A DNA stretch of 64,000 nt from Silurus meridionalis (Eukaryota; Chordata; Actinopteri; Siluriformes; Siluridae). Under the pieces are notes generated by a model. The model did not search any database and was not told where the DNA came from. It saw only the letters and a program-made list of their open reading frames with translations. The position numbers were made by a program, and so were the translations under genes. How positions within the stretch are numbered: the first letter of the stretch is position 1; each line of letters opens with the position of its first letter. Shown here one piece after another: positions 36,899 through 48,168 of the stretch. The DNA is taken from contig NC_060911.1 in assembly GCF_014805685.1 (NCBI RefSeq), positions 9,152,212-9,216,211 on the forward strand, given 5' to 3'.

Positions 36899-36956
<58 letters not shown>
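36899..36956 (+). repeat. (CT)n microsatellite
   Basis: CT dinucleotides over 58 bp, continuing as degenerate TTTCT/CTCT to about 37010. Confidence 0.95.
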
Positions 36957-36959
<3 letters not shown>

Positions 36960-37547
36960 ATTTCTTTCTCTTTCTATCTCTTTTTCTCTCTCTGTTTCTT
37001 TTTATTTCTTTCCCCATAGGTAAGCATCTGGTGTTCTGTAAAAAAAAAATCAAGAGTTTTTCTAAACCCAATAGCATCAAAAAATAAAGTCGCTCTAAAA
37101 ATCTGATCACAGGTCGAAACTATTCGATGGATTATTAGTCACTGTTCACGGATCAGTGCTTATCAGGAGCTTACATGGCTCAGTGCACGGACGATCTTAA
37201 TTAGCTGTATCCACAGAGGGTGCTGTGCCAATATAACTGATTTTTAATTAGATTTTTAAAATAATTAAGTGCACATTTAGTTAAAAATTATTTACTTGAA
37301 AATGAAAACCTAATTAAATTATTATTTTTTTTAACATAAATTTTTCTATTAAAAATCAGCATGCACTAGGTGTTAATTTCCATCTCACGCCATAAGAAGA
37401 AAACAGTTTTTATAAAACTATTAACGATTGTGTAAAAATATTTTGCTTTTACAATCTAAGAAAATTGCATTTCTGTATATTGTTACACATACCATCAAAT
37501 ATAAAATGTTTATGCCATATTGCCAAATAATTATGCTGTTATTCAAC

Positions 37548-37552
<5 letters not shown>

Positions 37553-37624
<72 letters not shown>
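37553..37624 (+). repeat. (AT)n microsatellite
   Basis: AT dinucleotides over about 72 bp. Confidence 0.95.
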
Positions 37625-37628
<4 letters not shown>

Positions 37629-37902
37629 TTCGACTATGTAACATGGAATGACATGAACTTCTTGTGTAAATGGGTGAATTAGCATTAATTGAAAATGAAA
37701 AAAAAAAAAAATTGGCTCAATTCCACTTCATGGTTGTTCAAGTGGAGAAGTTTGATAAATGAGCCGAGTCATTTCAGATGGCACTCTCTGTGTCTGTTCA
37801 CACATCATGTCCAACAGATGGCAGGTGTTTAATTGATTTAGACAAACACCCATGATGTTGTTTCTTCCAAGGGCATTCATATTTATGCAGTATTTGAGCC
37901 TT

Positions 37903-37956
37903 AGTATAGTATAGTATAGTATAGTATAGTATAGTATAGTATAGTATAGTATAGTA
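37903..37956 (+). repeat. (AGTAT)n pentameric microsatellite
   Basis: Ten or so copies of an AGTAT pentamer, an uncommon unit size in this window. Confidence 0.95.
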
Positions 37957-39342
37957 ACAAATGCTTTGTTGTAGTACATCCTTTATAAGCCTCAATTGAA
38001 TTCCTACATATAAATATAGCAATAAATATCTCACCATAACAACAACTACATTTGATACCTAACAACACAACTATATATAGTTGTTGGTACTACAAAAACA
38101 ATAATAGATCAGAACAAGCATGTTACTATAAACCTGGTTTTAGAGCTGATGTGATCTCAATTCCACAACAATCACAATCAAATCCCCAATGGCACAGTGG
38201 TATAAAAGATATTAAAAGCAAGAGCATTTCTACAGATAAGTCAACATCTTAAAAAAGGAAAAAAGTGTGTCTTGTTCATGCAAATGAGATTATTAGGAAA
38301 AAGAGATAGAACACTACTGATGCTGCAGTCCTCCATCTTTTCTTCTCCCCCTCTCTCTCCCTCTCTTTCTTTTTGACATTTCCAGCCGTGACATTTTATG
38401 ACATTTTACCATTTCGTATAACTGATTTTCAAGCTGGGGAATTAAAAGGAGAGCTAAAAGGAACATTGATGGCAAATCCCCCAGACCACCCCCCCCAAAA
38501 AAAAGTTCCTATTGGTTGTCACAGATTATTTTTTTTCTTCTCTTAATCTGTTTGGATTAAATGGACAGTACATGGCATCATTACCCAGCACTAGTAGGCA
38601 TATTTGTAACACGATAGGAGAGGGTTTATACACACATTTGAAACCTTTTATGCTTTATTTTGCCTTGTGACATCATAATACTTCCTTTCTAGCAATTGAC
38701 AAATACAGTATAAACCACCAATAAATTATTTTTAAATGTGATGACAATGAAAATATGTACAAATTTATGAAGAGGTCCATCTTATCCTGTGCCAACAATC
38801 CTAATTATTAAAAGACATTCTTCGGCAAAAGTAATTAACAGACATCATTTTGGGAAATTTTATCCTTTCCAGTGTCCTGTAATTTTGCATGTAGTTAAAT
38901 GTCTGCCATAATTACCCATGATTTTCTTGTCTGTATCTCCATTTAAGTCATGTTAAATTGGATTTTTTAACACATTCTGCTATTTTGGGCCTCATTTATC
39001 AAGCCAGACACAAATTAATTTTGTCATTTGTCCATATGAGTATTTAAACATACATTATATGGTGTTTAAGATGCTCGTTCACCTTTTATTTAATTTACAT
39101 TGTCCATAATTTGGCTACACACTTTGGCTTTTTTAAGGGGTGGTGCTAATGTATTTTTATTTTATTTTTTTTACACTTGAGACATGACCAACTCTTTTTT
39201 TTTGCCATCTATTTGTCAAGTAACTTGTACCTTATATAGAGTTTTGTGAGCATCATTTAATGCTAATTAGCTTTGCCATGTAACCTGCTGATTTAGCAGC
39301 CTTCTTTGTGAATTTTATTTTTAAATCTAGTAATAGATCAAT
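37957..39342. other. Unique AT-rich DNA
   Basis: No gene is recognised. Repeat-free stretches at 38370-38480 and 38820-38960 look conserved by composition only. Confidence 0.4.
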
Positions 39343-39890
39343 GCTACGGAGGTGGCATCAAAAATGGTTTGAGACTAATGGCGCTAACTGGTGCTATTCT
39401 GCTATTCACGTGCCTTACCACATCTGTGAGTTCATCATGGACAGCAAATTAGAACAAAGGTAATTTTGAAATAAATGAAACCTGGCAAATCTGCCGCAGA
39501 GATTTTTGACATGACATCAACGAGCTCAACCCCCGAACATGTCGAAACTATTCGGCAACTTGTGCATGATGATCGTCGGAGAACGATCCACATGATCTCA
39601 TTCTGCACCCACCCTACTTGCCAGATTTGACTCCTGTGGACTGCACCTTATTCCTGATGCTGAAGATCCAGCTTAAAAGTCAGTGTTTTGACACCATTGT
39701 GGAGATCCAGCACAAATCACAGAAGCTGCCTGATATGCTTAAAAAAAGAAGACTTCCAGGACACATTCCAGGAGTGGTAGGAACACTGGGAGTGCTGTAT
39801 TACTGTGCAAGGGAACTATTTTGAAGGTGATAGTTTATACATGTATATAAATAAAGAATTTTTTTGTAAACAATTTTTCCTACCTCATCA
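39343..39890 (+). mobile_element. Mariner-type relic with internal deletion
   Basis: A left part begins GGAGGTGGCATCAAAAA and encodes a decayed start (MDSKLEQR, about 39436). The middle is deleted. The right part encodes HPPYLPDLTPVDCTLFLMLK (about 39607-39670), the last catalytic region of mariner transposases, then LKSQCFDTIVEIQ and a C-terminus near YCARELFEGD in a shifted frame. No right terminal repeat was found. It resembles animal mariner elements whose transposase ends 'HPPYSPDL...YFEGD'. Confidence 0.7.
39618..39824 (+). pseudogene. Mariner transposase C-terminal fragment
   Basis: The open stretch begins inside the third catalytic motif (PDLTPVD) and runs through LKSQCFDTIVEIQHKSQK to a C-terminal stop. 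The first two catalytic aspartates are absent because of the deletion. Confidence 0.7.
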
Positions 39891-41136
39891 TATATTCAGT
39901 ATAATTTTTCTGTTACATTTCAATAGCTCTTTTTGTTTTCAGTATGTTTCTGCATGACTAAACATCTTTTAACCCCAGCTTTTATTTATCTCTGAATATT
40001 GTGGCATATTTATTTTTTATATATTCCTACATATTCATAATATTTGTCCAGCTCCAGCATTTGTGCAGATGAGTCATTTTCTGTACAGCAATCTTAATGC
40101 CATCATCCCCATCATGCCCGAAAAAAAGAAATTCCAGATAATACAGCACAGAGCAGAAAGCTGGTCTCTTGTCTTTTTTATGTCTTTTGATGCAGCTTAA
40201 TTTCAAGAGCTTTAATGCTCTATTTGAAGCTGGCTCAAGCAAGACAAAGGCCCTGAAAAGCTGTTTTTAGATCTACAAGAATGATCTGATTCGTCCCTCC
40301 CACGCAAGGTACAAGAGCGTTTCATTTTTTCTTGTAAGTGATCTTTACCACTGAATCGTTCATTGTCATAATGAGAGGTGCAGCCAAATATAGCTTCAGT
40401 TTTAGCCTGAATAACAGGAGAGCAGCTCCATGTGGAACATTGCATCAATATCCTGGACTCATTGATCTTGTCTCTGGAGTTGGTATTTGGCTCCGATTCA
40501 GAAAACAGAAGAGCCCCTGATCATGGCCATGCATTCTTGGATTTGATTTTGCTTTAAATAAACTCTTTTAAAATGAAATATATTTGAATAAAAGGACAAA
40601 ATATAAATGTTGTGTCCACAAAATTTTCCCATCGCTCTTCTAGCATGCATCTTTAAACAGTGTGATGCAAAGTTGTCATATGGAATAATAAAAATATAAC
40701 TGAAAACTGCAAACATTTATAAGTCAGCAAATTTTATAAACAGTTTATTTGAAACTAGTACATGTATCTGCCATCCAATTCAAGTCATATGTTGATAATA
40801 AAGTGTCTACAATTTTAGAGAAAAATCTTTAGCATTGATTTACTGATTATTTTGAAGGTCAGTACACAAGCCTCGACAAGTAAAATGGTCTTTTTATTTA
40901 CTACTAACAGAAAAAATAAATCATAAAACCGAAGGATTAACTTAGTAGGAAAATAAAATAAGTAATACTACTACTACTACTACTACTAGTACTAATAATA
41001 ATAATCCCTTTAGGTAAAGGGACTCAAGCAATTTATAATTTTGTTCATGATGTGTAAGTTCTGACTGTAGGACTGACTGTAGGAGAAAATGTGTAGATGA
41101 AGTGTAGCATTCCTTGAAATCAGATCTCACTGTATC
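39891..41136. other. Unique DNA
   Basis: No gene is recognised. A CTA trinucleotide array lies at about 40968-40988. The stretch 40240-40500 is repeat-free. Confidence 0.4.
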
Positions 41137-41515
41137 ATCTTCTTCATCTTTTGGCTGATCCTATTAGGGGTCGCTACAGCAGATCAACTATCTCCATACT
41201 ACCCTGTCCTCTACATCTGCCTCTTTTAGGCCAACTACCTGCATTTCTTGTCATCACTACATCCATGAAACTCCTTCTTCCCCTTTTCCTTCTCCCTGGC
41301 AGCTCTATCCTCATCATCCTTCTGCCTATATACGCAATACAATTCAATTCATTTTTATTCATTCTTTTTACCATGAACATTGTCTCAAAGCAGCTTTACA
41401 CAGATAACACAGTGATAAAGAATTAATTAGATTGTTGTTTATAAGTGTAAGTTTGTCCCTGATGAGCAAGCAGATGGCAACTGTGGCAAGGAAAAACTCC
41501 CTGAAATGGCATAAG

Positions 41516-41894
41516 GAAGAAACCTTGGGAGAAACCAGACTCAAGACAGAAGCCATCCTCATCTTGGTGGCATCGAATGTACATTTATTACAGATAAACA
41601 ATGTTGAGGTCTGCAGTCATGGTGATGAGCTGCAAATTGTAGACCTGAGTCAGTGTAGCAGACTGTTGACATTAACTACAGTCCAAATCCAAATCCTTAG
41701 AGTTCCTGTTCTTACTCTGTAATTTCATGGAACCCCAGGGCATTGATGTGAAACCATCCCCTGCTGAACATATTGGCCTGCAATCGAAGAAAACACCATC
41801 CAAAGGCCGGCCAGGACAAAGTGGGCAGATCCAAGGAGAGGAGAGGGGCAAGAACAGTGGTCAATGGAAACTCAGGACATGTTTGACTCAACTA

Positions 41895-41929
<35 letters not shown>

Positions 41930-42350
41930 GAAGAGGGTTGACAGGGAGAGAAGGATATGGATCATTATGTATCCTTATTGTTGTATAAAAGTTAAGGACA
42001 TTGTGCAGTTGGGGACTCTGGCAAGACTCGCTATGGCAGCATAATTATAAGTGAGAAGAAACCTTGAGAGGAACCATACTCAAGAGGGAATCCATCTTCA
42101 TCTGGGTGGCACAGAAAGTCCATTTATTACAGCTAAACAATGTTAAGGTGTGCAGTGATGGGGATCGAATGCAATCTGTAGTCCTGAGTCAGTGTAGCAG
42201 ACTGTTGACATTAACTACAGTCCAAATCCATCCTCAAAGCACCTATGTTTTATTTTATGGATACCAGGTCGTTGATGAGAAACCATTCCCCAGATGCACA
42301 GAGTGGCCTCCAATTGAAGAGAACAACATCCAGAGGCAGGCCGGGATGAA
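41516..42350 (-). repeat. Tandem duplication in the L2 3' untranslated region
   Basis: Two diverged 300-bp copies lie at about 41516-41820 and 42055-42350. Shared phrases include CCTGAGTCAGTGTAGCAGAC, TGTTGACATTAACTACAGTC and CATTTATTACAG. The spacer (41820-42055) holds a GA-rich patch at 41899-41933. Confidence 0.8.
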
Positions 42351-42458
42351 GACATTAGAGATCTCTGGGATAAGACACGACCCATCACACCACCATCAAT
42401 AAACCTGAACGAACGTCTGAGAGTGAGGGGACGACAGAATACAAATAAAATCTACTGA

Positions 42459-43568
42459 TTAAGACTTGACTAAATAAATGTTTTCCCAAACACTGATTAG
42501 AAGGCTGTTCCATAACTGTGGAGCTTTATAAGAGAAAGATCTGCCCCCTGCTGTAGTCTCCATTATTTTAGGTACCAACAAATAGCCTGCACCTTTTGAT
42601 CTAAGTAGGCGTGGACGATCATATTGGTACAGAAGTTCACTCAGATACTGCGGCGTGAGACCGTTAAATGCTTTATACGTCAGTAGTAGTATTTTATAAT
42701 CAATGCGAGATTTAATTGGAAGCCAATGTAGACTGATTAAAACAGGGGTGATGTGGATATATATTTTAGATCTAGTGAGGACTCTTGCTACTGCATTCTG
42801 GACTAACTGAAGTTTATTCATGCAGTTACTCAAACACCCAGACAGTAAAGCATTACAGTAATCTAATCCAGATGTAACAAAAGCATGAACTAGTTTTTCT
42901 GCATTCTGTAACAACATTATTTTTCTAATTTTAGCAATATTTGTAAGGTGAAAGAAGGCGATCCTGGTAATGTTGAGCCTTAGAGGAAAGACACGGGTCA
43001 ATAATCACACCAAGGTTTTTGACTGCTGTACACAAAGAGACAGAAACACCATCCACAGATGCTACATAATCGGAAAATTTACTTCTAGCCGCATGGGGTC
43101 ATATTAAATGTACTTCCATCTTATCCAAGTTGAGAAGAGGGAAGTTATCAAGCATCCACTGGCTAATGTCCTTAACACAATCCTCAACATTTGTAAGCTG
43201 ATCTCTCTCTTCTGGCTTTGCTGAAATTACAACTCTGTATCATCAGCATAGTGATGGATGTTAATACCATGTTTATGTATAATTTCACCAAGAGGCAGCA
43301 TATATAACAAGAAAAGCAGTAGGCATAAGACAGATCCTTGCAGAACACCAAACTTCAGAGAGTGTGGAAAACTCACCATTTACATCAACAAACTGTCAGT
43401 CAGATAAGACCTAAGCCAGGAGAGAGCTGTTCCCTTTATGCCAACAACATTCTCCTGTCTAGCAAGGAGGATAGTATATTCAGTGGTGTCAAAAGCTGCA
43501 TTAAGGTCGAGCAAAACAAGTAAGGAAACAAAACCCTGATCAAAGGCCAATAACAGGTCATTTACCAC
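42459..43568 (-). pseudogene. L2-type LINE reverse transcriptase, broken
   Basis: The first piece (43568-43380) has VNDLLLAFDQGFVSLLVLLD and continues AAFDTTEYTILL, GIKGTALSWLRSYL. A decayed part has HHYADDTEL near 43230 (active site). The last piece (43001-42459) has FVTSGLDYCNALLSG, KLQLVQNAVARVL, ITPVLISLHWLPIKSRIDYK and PQLWNSL. These are standard L2/CR1 blocks in order. Stops between pieces make it non-functional. Confidence 0.85.
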
Positions 43569-43639
43569 TTTATCTAGCGCCTGCTATGATGAGGCCTAAA
43601 TCCTGACTGATACATTTTAAACATTAAAAAAATACCCTA

Positions 43640-44733
43640 TATATACCCCATGTTTCTCCTCTGCACAAACCATCTCAATCGCACCTCCCTCACCTTGTCC
43701 TCGAAACATCCTACATGCACAGCCCCTCTTCTTTAACTCTGCCACCTCCAGCTCCACCTCCTGTCTTTTAGTCAATGTCACTGCCTCTAAACCATACAAC
43801 ATAGCAGGTCTAATCACAATCCTATAAACTTTCCCTTTCACTCTTGCAGATATCCTTTTATCACAAATCACTCCCTCTTAACAAACTCTCCATTACTTTG
43901 CACTGTTGACCCCAGGTGCCTAAACTCATCCACCTTCTCCACCTCTTCTCTTTGCAATCCTACCACTCCACTGTCCTCCCTCTCATTCACACACATGTAC
44001 TCTGTCTTACTCCTACTGCCTTTCATTCCCCTTCTCTCCAGCACGTACCTCCACCTCTCCAGGCTCTTCTCAACCTGCTCCATCCTCTAACCACAAATAA
44101 CAATATCATCTGCAAACCTCATAGTCCATTGAGACTCCTGTCTAAACTTGTCCATTAACCTGCCCATCATCAAGGCAAACAGGAAAGGGCTCAGATCCAA
44201 ACTTTGATGCAGTCCCACCTCCACCTTGAACAAGTCTGTAATTTCTAATGCACACTTCACTGCTGTCAATACCACAATCTCAATGTCAATACCACAACTC
44301 CCCTCTTTGCACCCTGTCGTATGCTTTCTCTAAATTCACACAATGCAACTCCTTCTGACCTTCTCTATACTTCTCCATCAACATCGTTAAGGCAAATATT
44401 GCATCTGTATTGTGCTTCCTCAGCATGAAACCATACTTTTCTTACAGATGGTCACCTCTTCTCTAAGCCTGGCTTCCACTACTCTTTCCCATAACTTCAT
44501 GGTGTGACTGATCAACTTTATTCCCCTGTAGTTACTGCAGGTCTGCACATCTCCCTTATTCTTAAAATCAGAACCAGCACACTCCTTCTCCATTCCTCAG
44601 GCATACTCTCACCTTCCAGAATTTTGTAAATCAATTTTGTTAAAAACTCCACTGCTGTTTCTCCTAAACATCTCCACGCTTCTACTGGTATGTCATCTGG
44701 GCCAACCGACTTTCCACTTTTCCACTCTACCAC
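43640..44733 (-). pseudogene. RTE LINE reverse transcriptase, broken
   Basis: Pieces in order are GKSVGPDDIPVEAWRCLGE (44700) and FLTKLIYKILEGESMPEEWR (about 44640), then a decayed stretch. LDLSPFLFALMMGRLMD and TMRFADDIVICG (about 44110) follow, the second holding the FADD active site. Then GSRSKTEYMCVN, RHLGSTVQSNG, and RPAMLYGLEAVTLTKRQE (about 43800). Several stops interrupt. The frame ends at the L2 insertion near 43640. Confidence 0.8.
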
Positions 44734-45339
44734 TCCTCCGCTGCTCTTATTTCCTCCTTACTAATCCCACCCTTCTTGCTCTATTTTCTTCATTCATTAG
44801 CTGCTCAAAATACTCCCTCCACCTTCTCAACACACTCTCCTCACTAGTCAACACACTTTCATCTGCATCCTTTATTGTTCTAACTTGCAGTACATGCTTC
44901 CAAGCTTAGCCCCTCTGCCTGGTCAATCGCTACAAATCCTTTTCTCCTTCCTTAGTGTCCAACCTCTCATACAGCTTATATGCCTTTTATATTGCTGTTT
45001 CACCTGCAGCCACATCTCCTTGTACTCCTGCCTACTTTTCTCATCTATCTACCAATCCCAATTCTGTTTTGCCAACCTCTTTCTCCTTATACTTTCCTGC
45101 ACTTCCTCATTCCACCACTATGTCTCTTTGTCTTCCTTTCTATTTCCAAATGTCACACCAAGTACCTTCCTAGCTGTTTCTCTTATCACTTCTGCAGTAG
45201 TTGCCAATCATCCAGCACCTCTTCTCCACCACCGAGTCCCTGTCTGACCTCATCCCTGAACCTCACACTACAGTTTTCCTCCTTCAGTTTTCAACATCTT
45301 ACTCTTTTTTAGTCATCACACTCCTCTTCTTCTTCACCT

Positions 45340-45995
45340 CTAAACCATCCTACAAACCAGCATCCGATGCTGTTTAGCTACACTGTCCCCTGCAAACACC
45401 TTACAGTCTCCAATCTCTTTCAGGTTGCATCTCCTGCAAGGAATATAGTCCACATGTGTGCACCTTCCTCCACTCTTATACATCACCCTTTGCTCCTCCT
45501 TCTTCTTAAAATAAGTATTTACCACTGACAATTTTATCTGTTTAGCAAAATCTACCACCATCTGCCCCTTATTCCTCTCCTTAAAGCCATACCTACCCAT
45601 CACCTCTTCATCACCTCACCAACATAACCATTGAAGTCTGCCCCAATCACTAATCTTTTATTCCTAGGTACACTATCCACCACTTCATCTAACTCACTCC
45701 AGAATTTTTCCTTCTTCTTCATCACACAACCAACTTGAGGAGCATAGGCACTGATGACATTTATTATCACCCCTTCAACTTCCAGCTTCACATTTTTCAC
45801 TCTATCAGAAACTCTCTTCAACTCCACTACACTGTTCTTTACTTTTTCTTCAGTATTACACCTACACCATTTCTCTTTCCATCAACACCAAGATGGAAAA
45901 GTTTCAAACCACCTCCAATGTTTCTGGCTTTACTCCCTGAATTCCACTTTATCTCCTAAACACACAATATACGTCTTCCTCCTCTTCTTCTTGTC
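45340..45995 (-). pseudogene. RTE LINE endonuclease
   Basis: Minus-strand frames encode NVISAYAPQVGC, KFWSELDEVVDSVP and LVIGADFNGYVG (about 45830-45610). A second frame has GQMVVDFAKQIKLSVVNTYF, THVDYIPCRR and DSVAKQHRMLV (about 45600-45340). These are the apurinic-type endonuclease blocks of RTE LINEs, including the GADFN active-site motif. Frame changes between the pieces break the gene. Confidence 0.8.
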
Positions 45996-46099
45996 CTTTG
46001 GCCAACAGTAGCCCAATTTCCACCGGTACCCTGTTGGTTAACAATACCTGTGGCGGTCATCGGTAAGCCGAGCCTCGACGGATTCGGTATGGAATTCGA

Positions 46100-46215
46100 G
46101 TTTGTGATTCGCATATTTTAGTTGGCACATATTTTATGCAGGATGCCCTTCCTAACGAAACCCTCCACATTTATCCAGGGTTGGGACCAGCAGGGTTGTG
46201 GAACCCTAATGGTTG
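46100..46215 (-). repeat. SINE/RTE tail fragment
   Basis: The plus strand reads ATGCCCTTCCTAACGAAACC and CATTTATCCAGGGTTGGGAC, the body of the tRNA-Glu SINE/RTE tail family in minus orientation. It lies just upstream of the RTE LINE 5' end. The tRNA head is not recognisable. Confidence 0.65.
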
Positions 46216-46397
46216 GGCAATCTCACTGCATCATAATGGGGAGAATTGTATCGTATCGCATTGCATTGGTAGCTGCTTTATAATTATGTTTCATGCATCA
46301 TATTGTTGGCAATGCACTGGGACATGAATCTTCCTCAGTTATTAGGATCCACATACATATAAAGGGATGTGTATCTCCATAACTCCATAACTCAAAA

Positions 46398-46398
<1 letters not shown>

Positions 46399-46496
<98 letters not shown>
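46399..46496 (+). repeat. (GATA)n microsatellite
   Basis: About 24 GATA tetramers, 98 bp. Confidence 0.97.
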
Positions 46497-46589
46497 TAGA
46501 TTTTTTTGTCTGCTTTTTTGTCTGCTTGACAGGACCATACAAATTTGTGTATCTTGTATTAAAGCAGTTAAAATTTGGTGCTTTGAGTA

Positions 46590-46775
46590 CAATTCCCTCA
46601 TACTGACCACTGGATGTTCAACATGGCACCTCATGACAAAAAACTCTCTGAGTATTTGAGAATTAAAATTGTTGCTCTCCACAAGTATGATATAATAAGA
46701 TCAGTAACACCCTGAAACTGAGTTACTCTGCAGTGGCCAGTGTCATACAGAGGTTTTCCAAGACGGGTTTCCACA
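46590..46775 (+). pseudogene. Tc1-like transposase N-terminal relic (empty-site copy)
   Basis: Coding text MAPHDKKLSEYLRIKIVALH (46623 on) continues with a frame change to NTLKLSYSAVASVIQRFSK (about 46708), the DNA-binding half of a Tc1 transposase. The relic is continuous across 46680-46690, where the second copy at 53152 is joined to an LTR. It therefore preserves the site before the retrotransposon inserted. Confidence 0.8.
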
Positions 46776-47405
46776 CGTCAGCTTGGACTTAAACTCTTTT
46801 AGCTTGAGAGAGATCGCTTAAAACAGAGGAGTGTGTAAAGGACAGTAGACAATGGGTGCTTGATAACTTCCTTCTGCTCAGAGGTGGCAAAAGTACACAG
46901 ATTCTTTACTTAAGTAGAAGTACAGATACTCATGTTTTAAAATACTCCGGTAAAAGTTGAAGTACTGATTATACCTTTTTACTTAAGTGAAAGTAAAGAA
47001 GTCTTGGCTCTGACATGTACTTAAGTAAAAAGTAGTTATTACTTCTACCTGTTTTAGCTGTTAACTGGACCTCACATTATATTAATATTAGATAGATAGA
47101 TGGGTTAATTGTGTAAAACATGGCGGATTTGGTGTTTGATTTGAGACTTGGCGCAAAAATAAAACAAAAGTTTACTGATTAAAAATATTTTTCAGTGGAG
47201 TTTATTTATTTATTTTATATCTAAGTAAAGAAGGGAGGTCGTGAATAAGTGTATGTTTTGCTGGAGGTTTTAATTTCGCCTCTTTTATATTTCGTTATTT
47301 ATTTATGTATTTACTTTTTTTTTTATGGTAAAAACAGAAATGTGCACTGAATTAATAGCGTGTTAATAACATTTAGTGCCGTTTAGAATAATTAGAATTT
47401 TGACA

Positions 47406-47471
<66 letters not shown>

Positions 47472-47561
47472 CAAAACTAATTAAAAATGTTGTTACCTAA
47501 TGAATGTATCCAGGCTGAAGATCCACGTATAGAACACAAGCAGAGAAAACATGATGATGAT
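46682..47561 (+). repeat. Duplicated block, copy 1
   Basis: This 880-bp block (Tc1 relic, L2 fragment, left 680 bp of the hAT element) is nearly identical to 53152-54036. Differences I can see are a few 1-2 base indels (for example GAGAGAGA against GAGAGA), about four substitutions, and a shorter AT array here. It ends at an ATGAT shared with the LTR of the retrotransposon that follows. Confidence 0.93.
46879..47557 (+). mobile_element. hAT-like element, truncated copy
   Basis: It starts CAGAGGTGG directly after the octamer CTTCTGCT and follows the complete copy at 53344-54460 base for base until about 47557. There it is cut by the join to the Ty3/gypsy LTR. An AT array lies at 47409-47466. 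Confidence 0.88.
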
Positions 47562-48166
47562 TTTCTGGCACTTATAAGGACGCCTGAATCCTCCAGTCAG
47601 TGCCAGATTGTCTTTAGGCTTGCCCTGAGCACTCTCAGCGTATTCTGTTTTGTTTGTTTGTTCTTTTGTTTGTTTCGTTGTCTCTGACCTGAACATTCTG
47701 TCCTTGGTTTCCGGCTCGCGCTGAACGCGCTCTGGTTTCGGTTCGGCTCGGCTCTGCTCTGCTCTGCTCGCGCTGAACGCGCTCTGGTTTCCGGCTCGGC
47801 TCGGCTCGGCTCGGCTCTGCTCTGCTCTGCTCGCGCTGGACGTGTTCCGGTTTCCGGCTCGGCTCTGCTCTGCTCGCGCTGAACGCGCTCTGGTTTCCGG
47901 CTCGGCTCTGCTCTGCTCGCGCTGAACGCGCTCTGGTTTCCGGCTCGGAATCCTCACCCTTCGCGCACATCGGCTCTCTGAATCGGCTCTCTGAATCGGC
48001 TCTCTGAATCGGCTCTCTGAATCGGCTCTGAATCGGCTCCCGAATCGGCTCCCGGAATCGACTCCTGAATCGACTCCTGAATCGGCTTCCCGATTCAGCT
48101 CTGCACAGCCTTTCTCCCTGCTCCTTTTGCATCTGCCTTGGATCCTATAACCCTAACTTTCTGACA
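47557..48166 (+). repeat. 5' LTR, first ~85 bp missing
   Basis: Aligned with the 3' LTR, this copy starts at ATGATTTTCTGG and lacks the TGTCAG terminus and the first 85 or so bases of U3. A TATA box (TATAAG, 47573-47578) lies 29 bases before GCCAGATTGT (47602), the predicted transcript start. Two minisatellites follow: a CTGCTC/CGCGCTGAACGCGCTC array at about 47694-47946 and a GAATCGGCTC array at about 47970-48095. The end is TTTCTGACA. Confidence 0.9.
47573..47611 (+). promoter_or_regulatory. LTR core promoter and R start
   Basis: TATAAG at 47573-47578 is followed 29 bases later by GCCAGATTGT, whose complement is the primer-binding site after the LTR. The spacing fits RNA polymerase II initiation at about 47602. 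The 3' LTR has the same arrangement (TATAAG 52522-52527, GCCAGATTGT 52551-52560). Confidence 0.7.
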
Positions 48167-48168
48167 GA

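Larger units (their letters stand above)
41333..43635 (-). mobile_element. L2-type LINE inserted in the RTE LINE
   Basis: CCTATATA is present at 41325-41332 and 43636-43643, an 8-bp target duplication. Rejoining across it restores the RTE order (GVYIG then RRMMRIE). The minus strand carries RT blocks (LLDLNAAFDTT, YADDTE), a C-terminal region, and a long 3' untranslated part ending TAAAAATGAATTGAATTG, a simple pentamer-like tail. It is 5'-truncated (starts at about the palm of the RT) and the frame is broken. Confidence 0.88.
41137..46090 (-). mobile_element. RTE-type LINE, interrupted by an L2-type LINE
   Basis: On the minus strand the order is a 5' region (GTTAACCAACAGGGTACCGG near 46040), endonuclease (about 45990-45340), reverse transcriptase (about 44730-44090), C-terminal region (about 43870-43640), then after the inserted L2 LINE the last codons and 3' tail (41380-41137). 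The tail reads GGGGTCGC-type text followed by an AAGATGAAGAAGATG end (in minus sense), shared with the SINE at 18989. Stops and frameshifts are common. Fish RTE elements of this kind are often annotated as craniofacial development protein 2-like. Confidence 0.85.

Noticed and set aside
37903..37956. CRISPR-like or telomere-like array
   Set aside because: The pentamer array has no spacers and is not TTAGGG. It is an ordinary microsatellite.
43916..45312. Ser/Pro/Leu-rich plus-strand frames
   Set aside because: They are antisense shadows of the minus-strand RTE LINE coding region.
47493..48132. Long minus-strand frames with repeated Arg-Ala-Glu-Pro text
   Set aside because: They lie across the LTR minisatellites, antisense to the retrotransposon, and the same frames recur at 52448-53154 in the other LTR.
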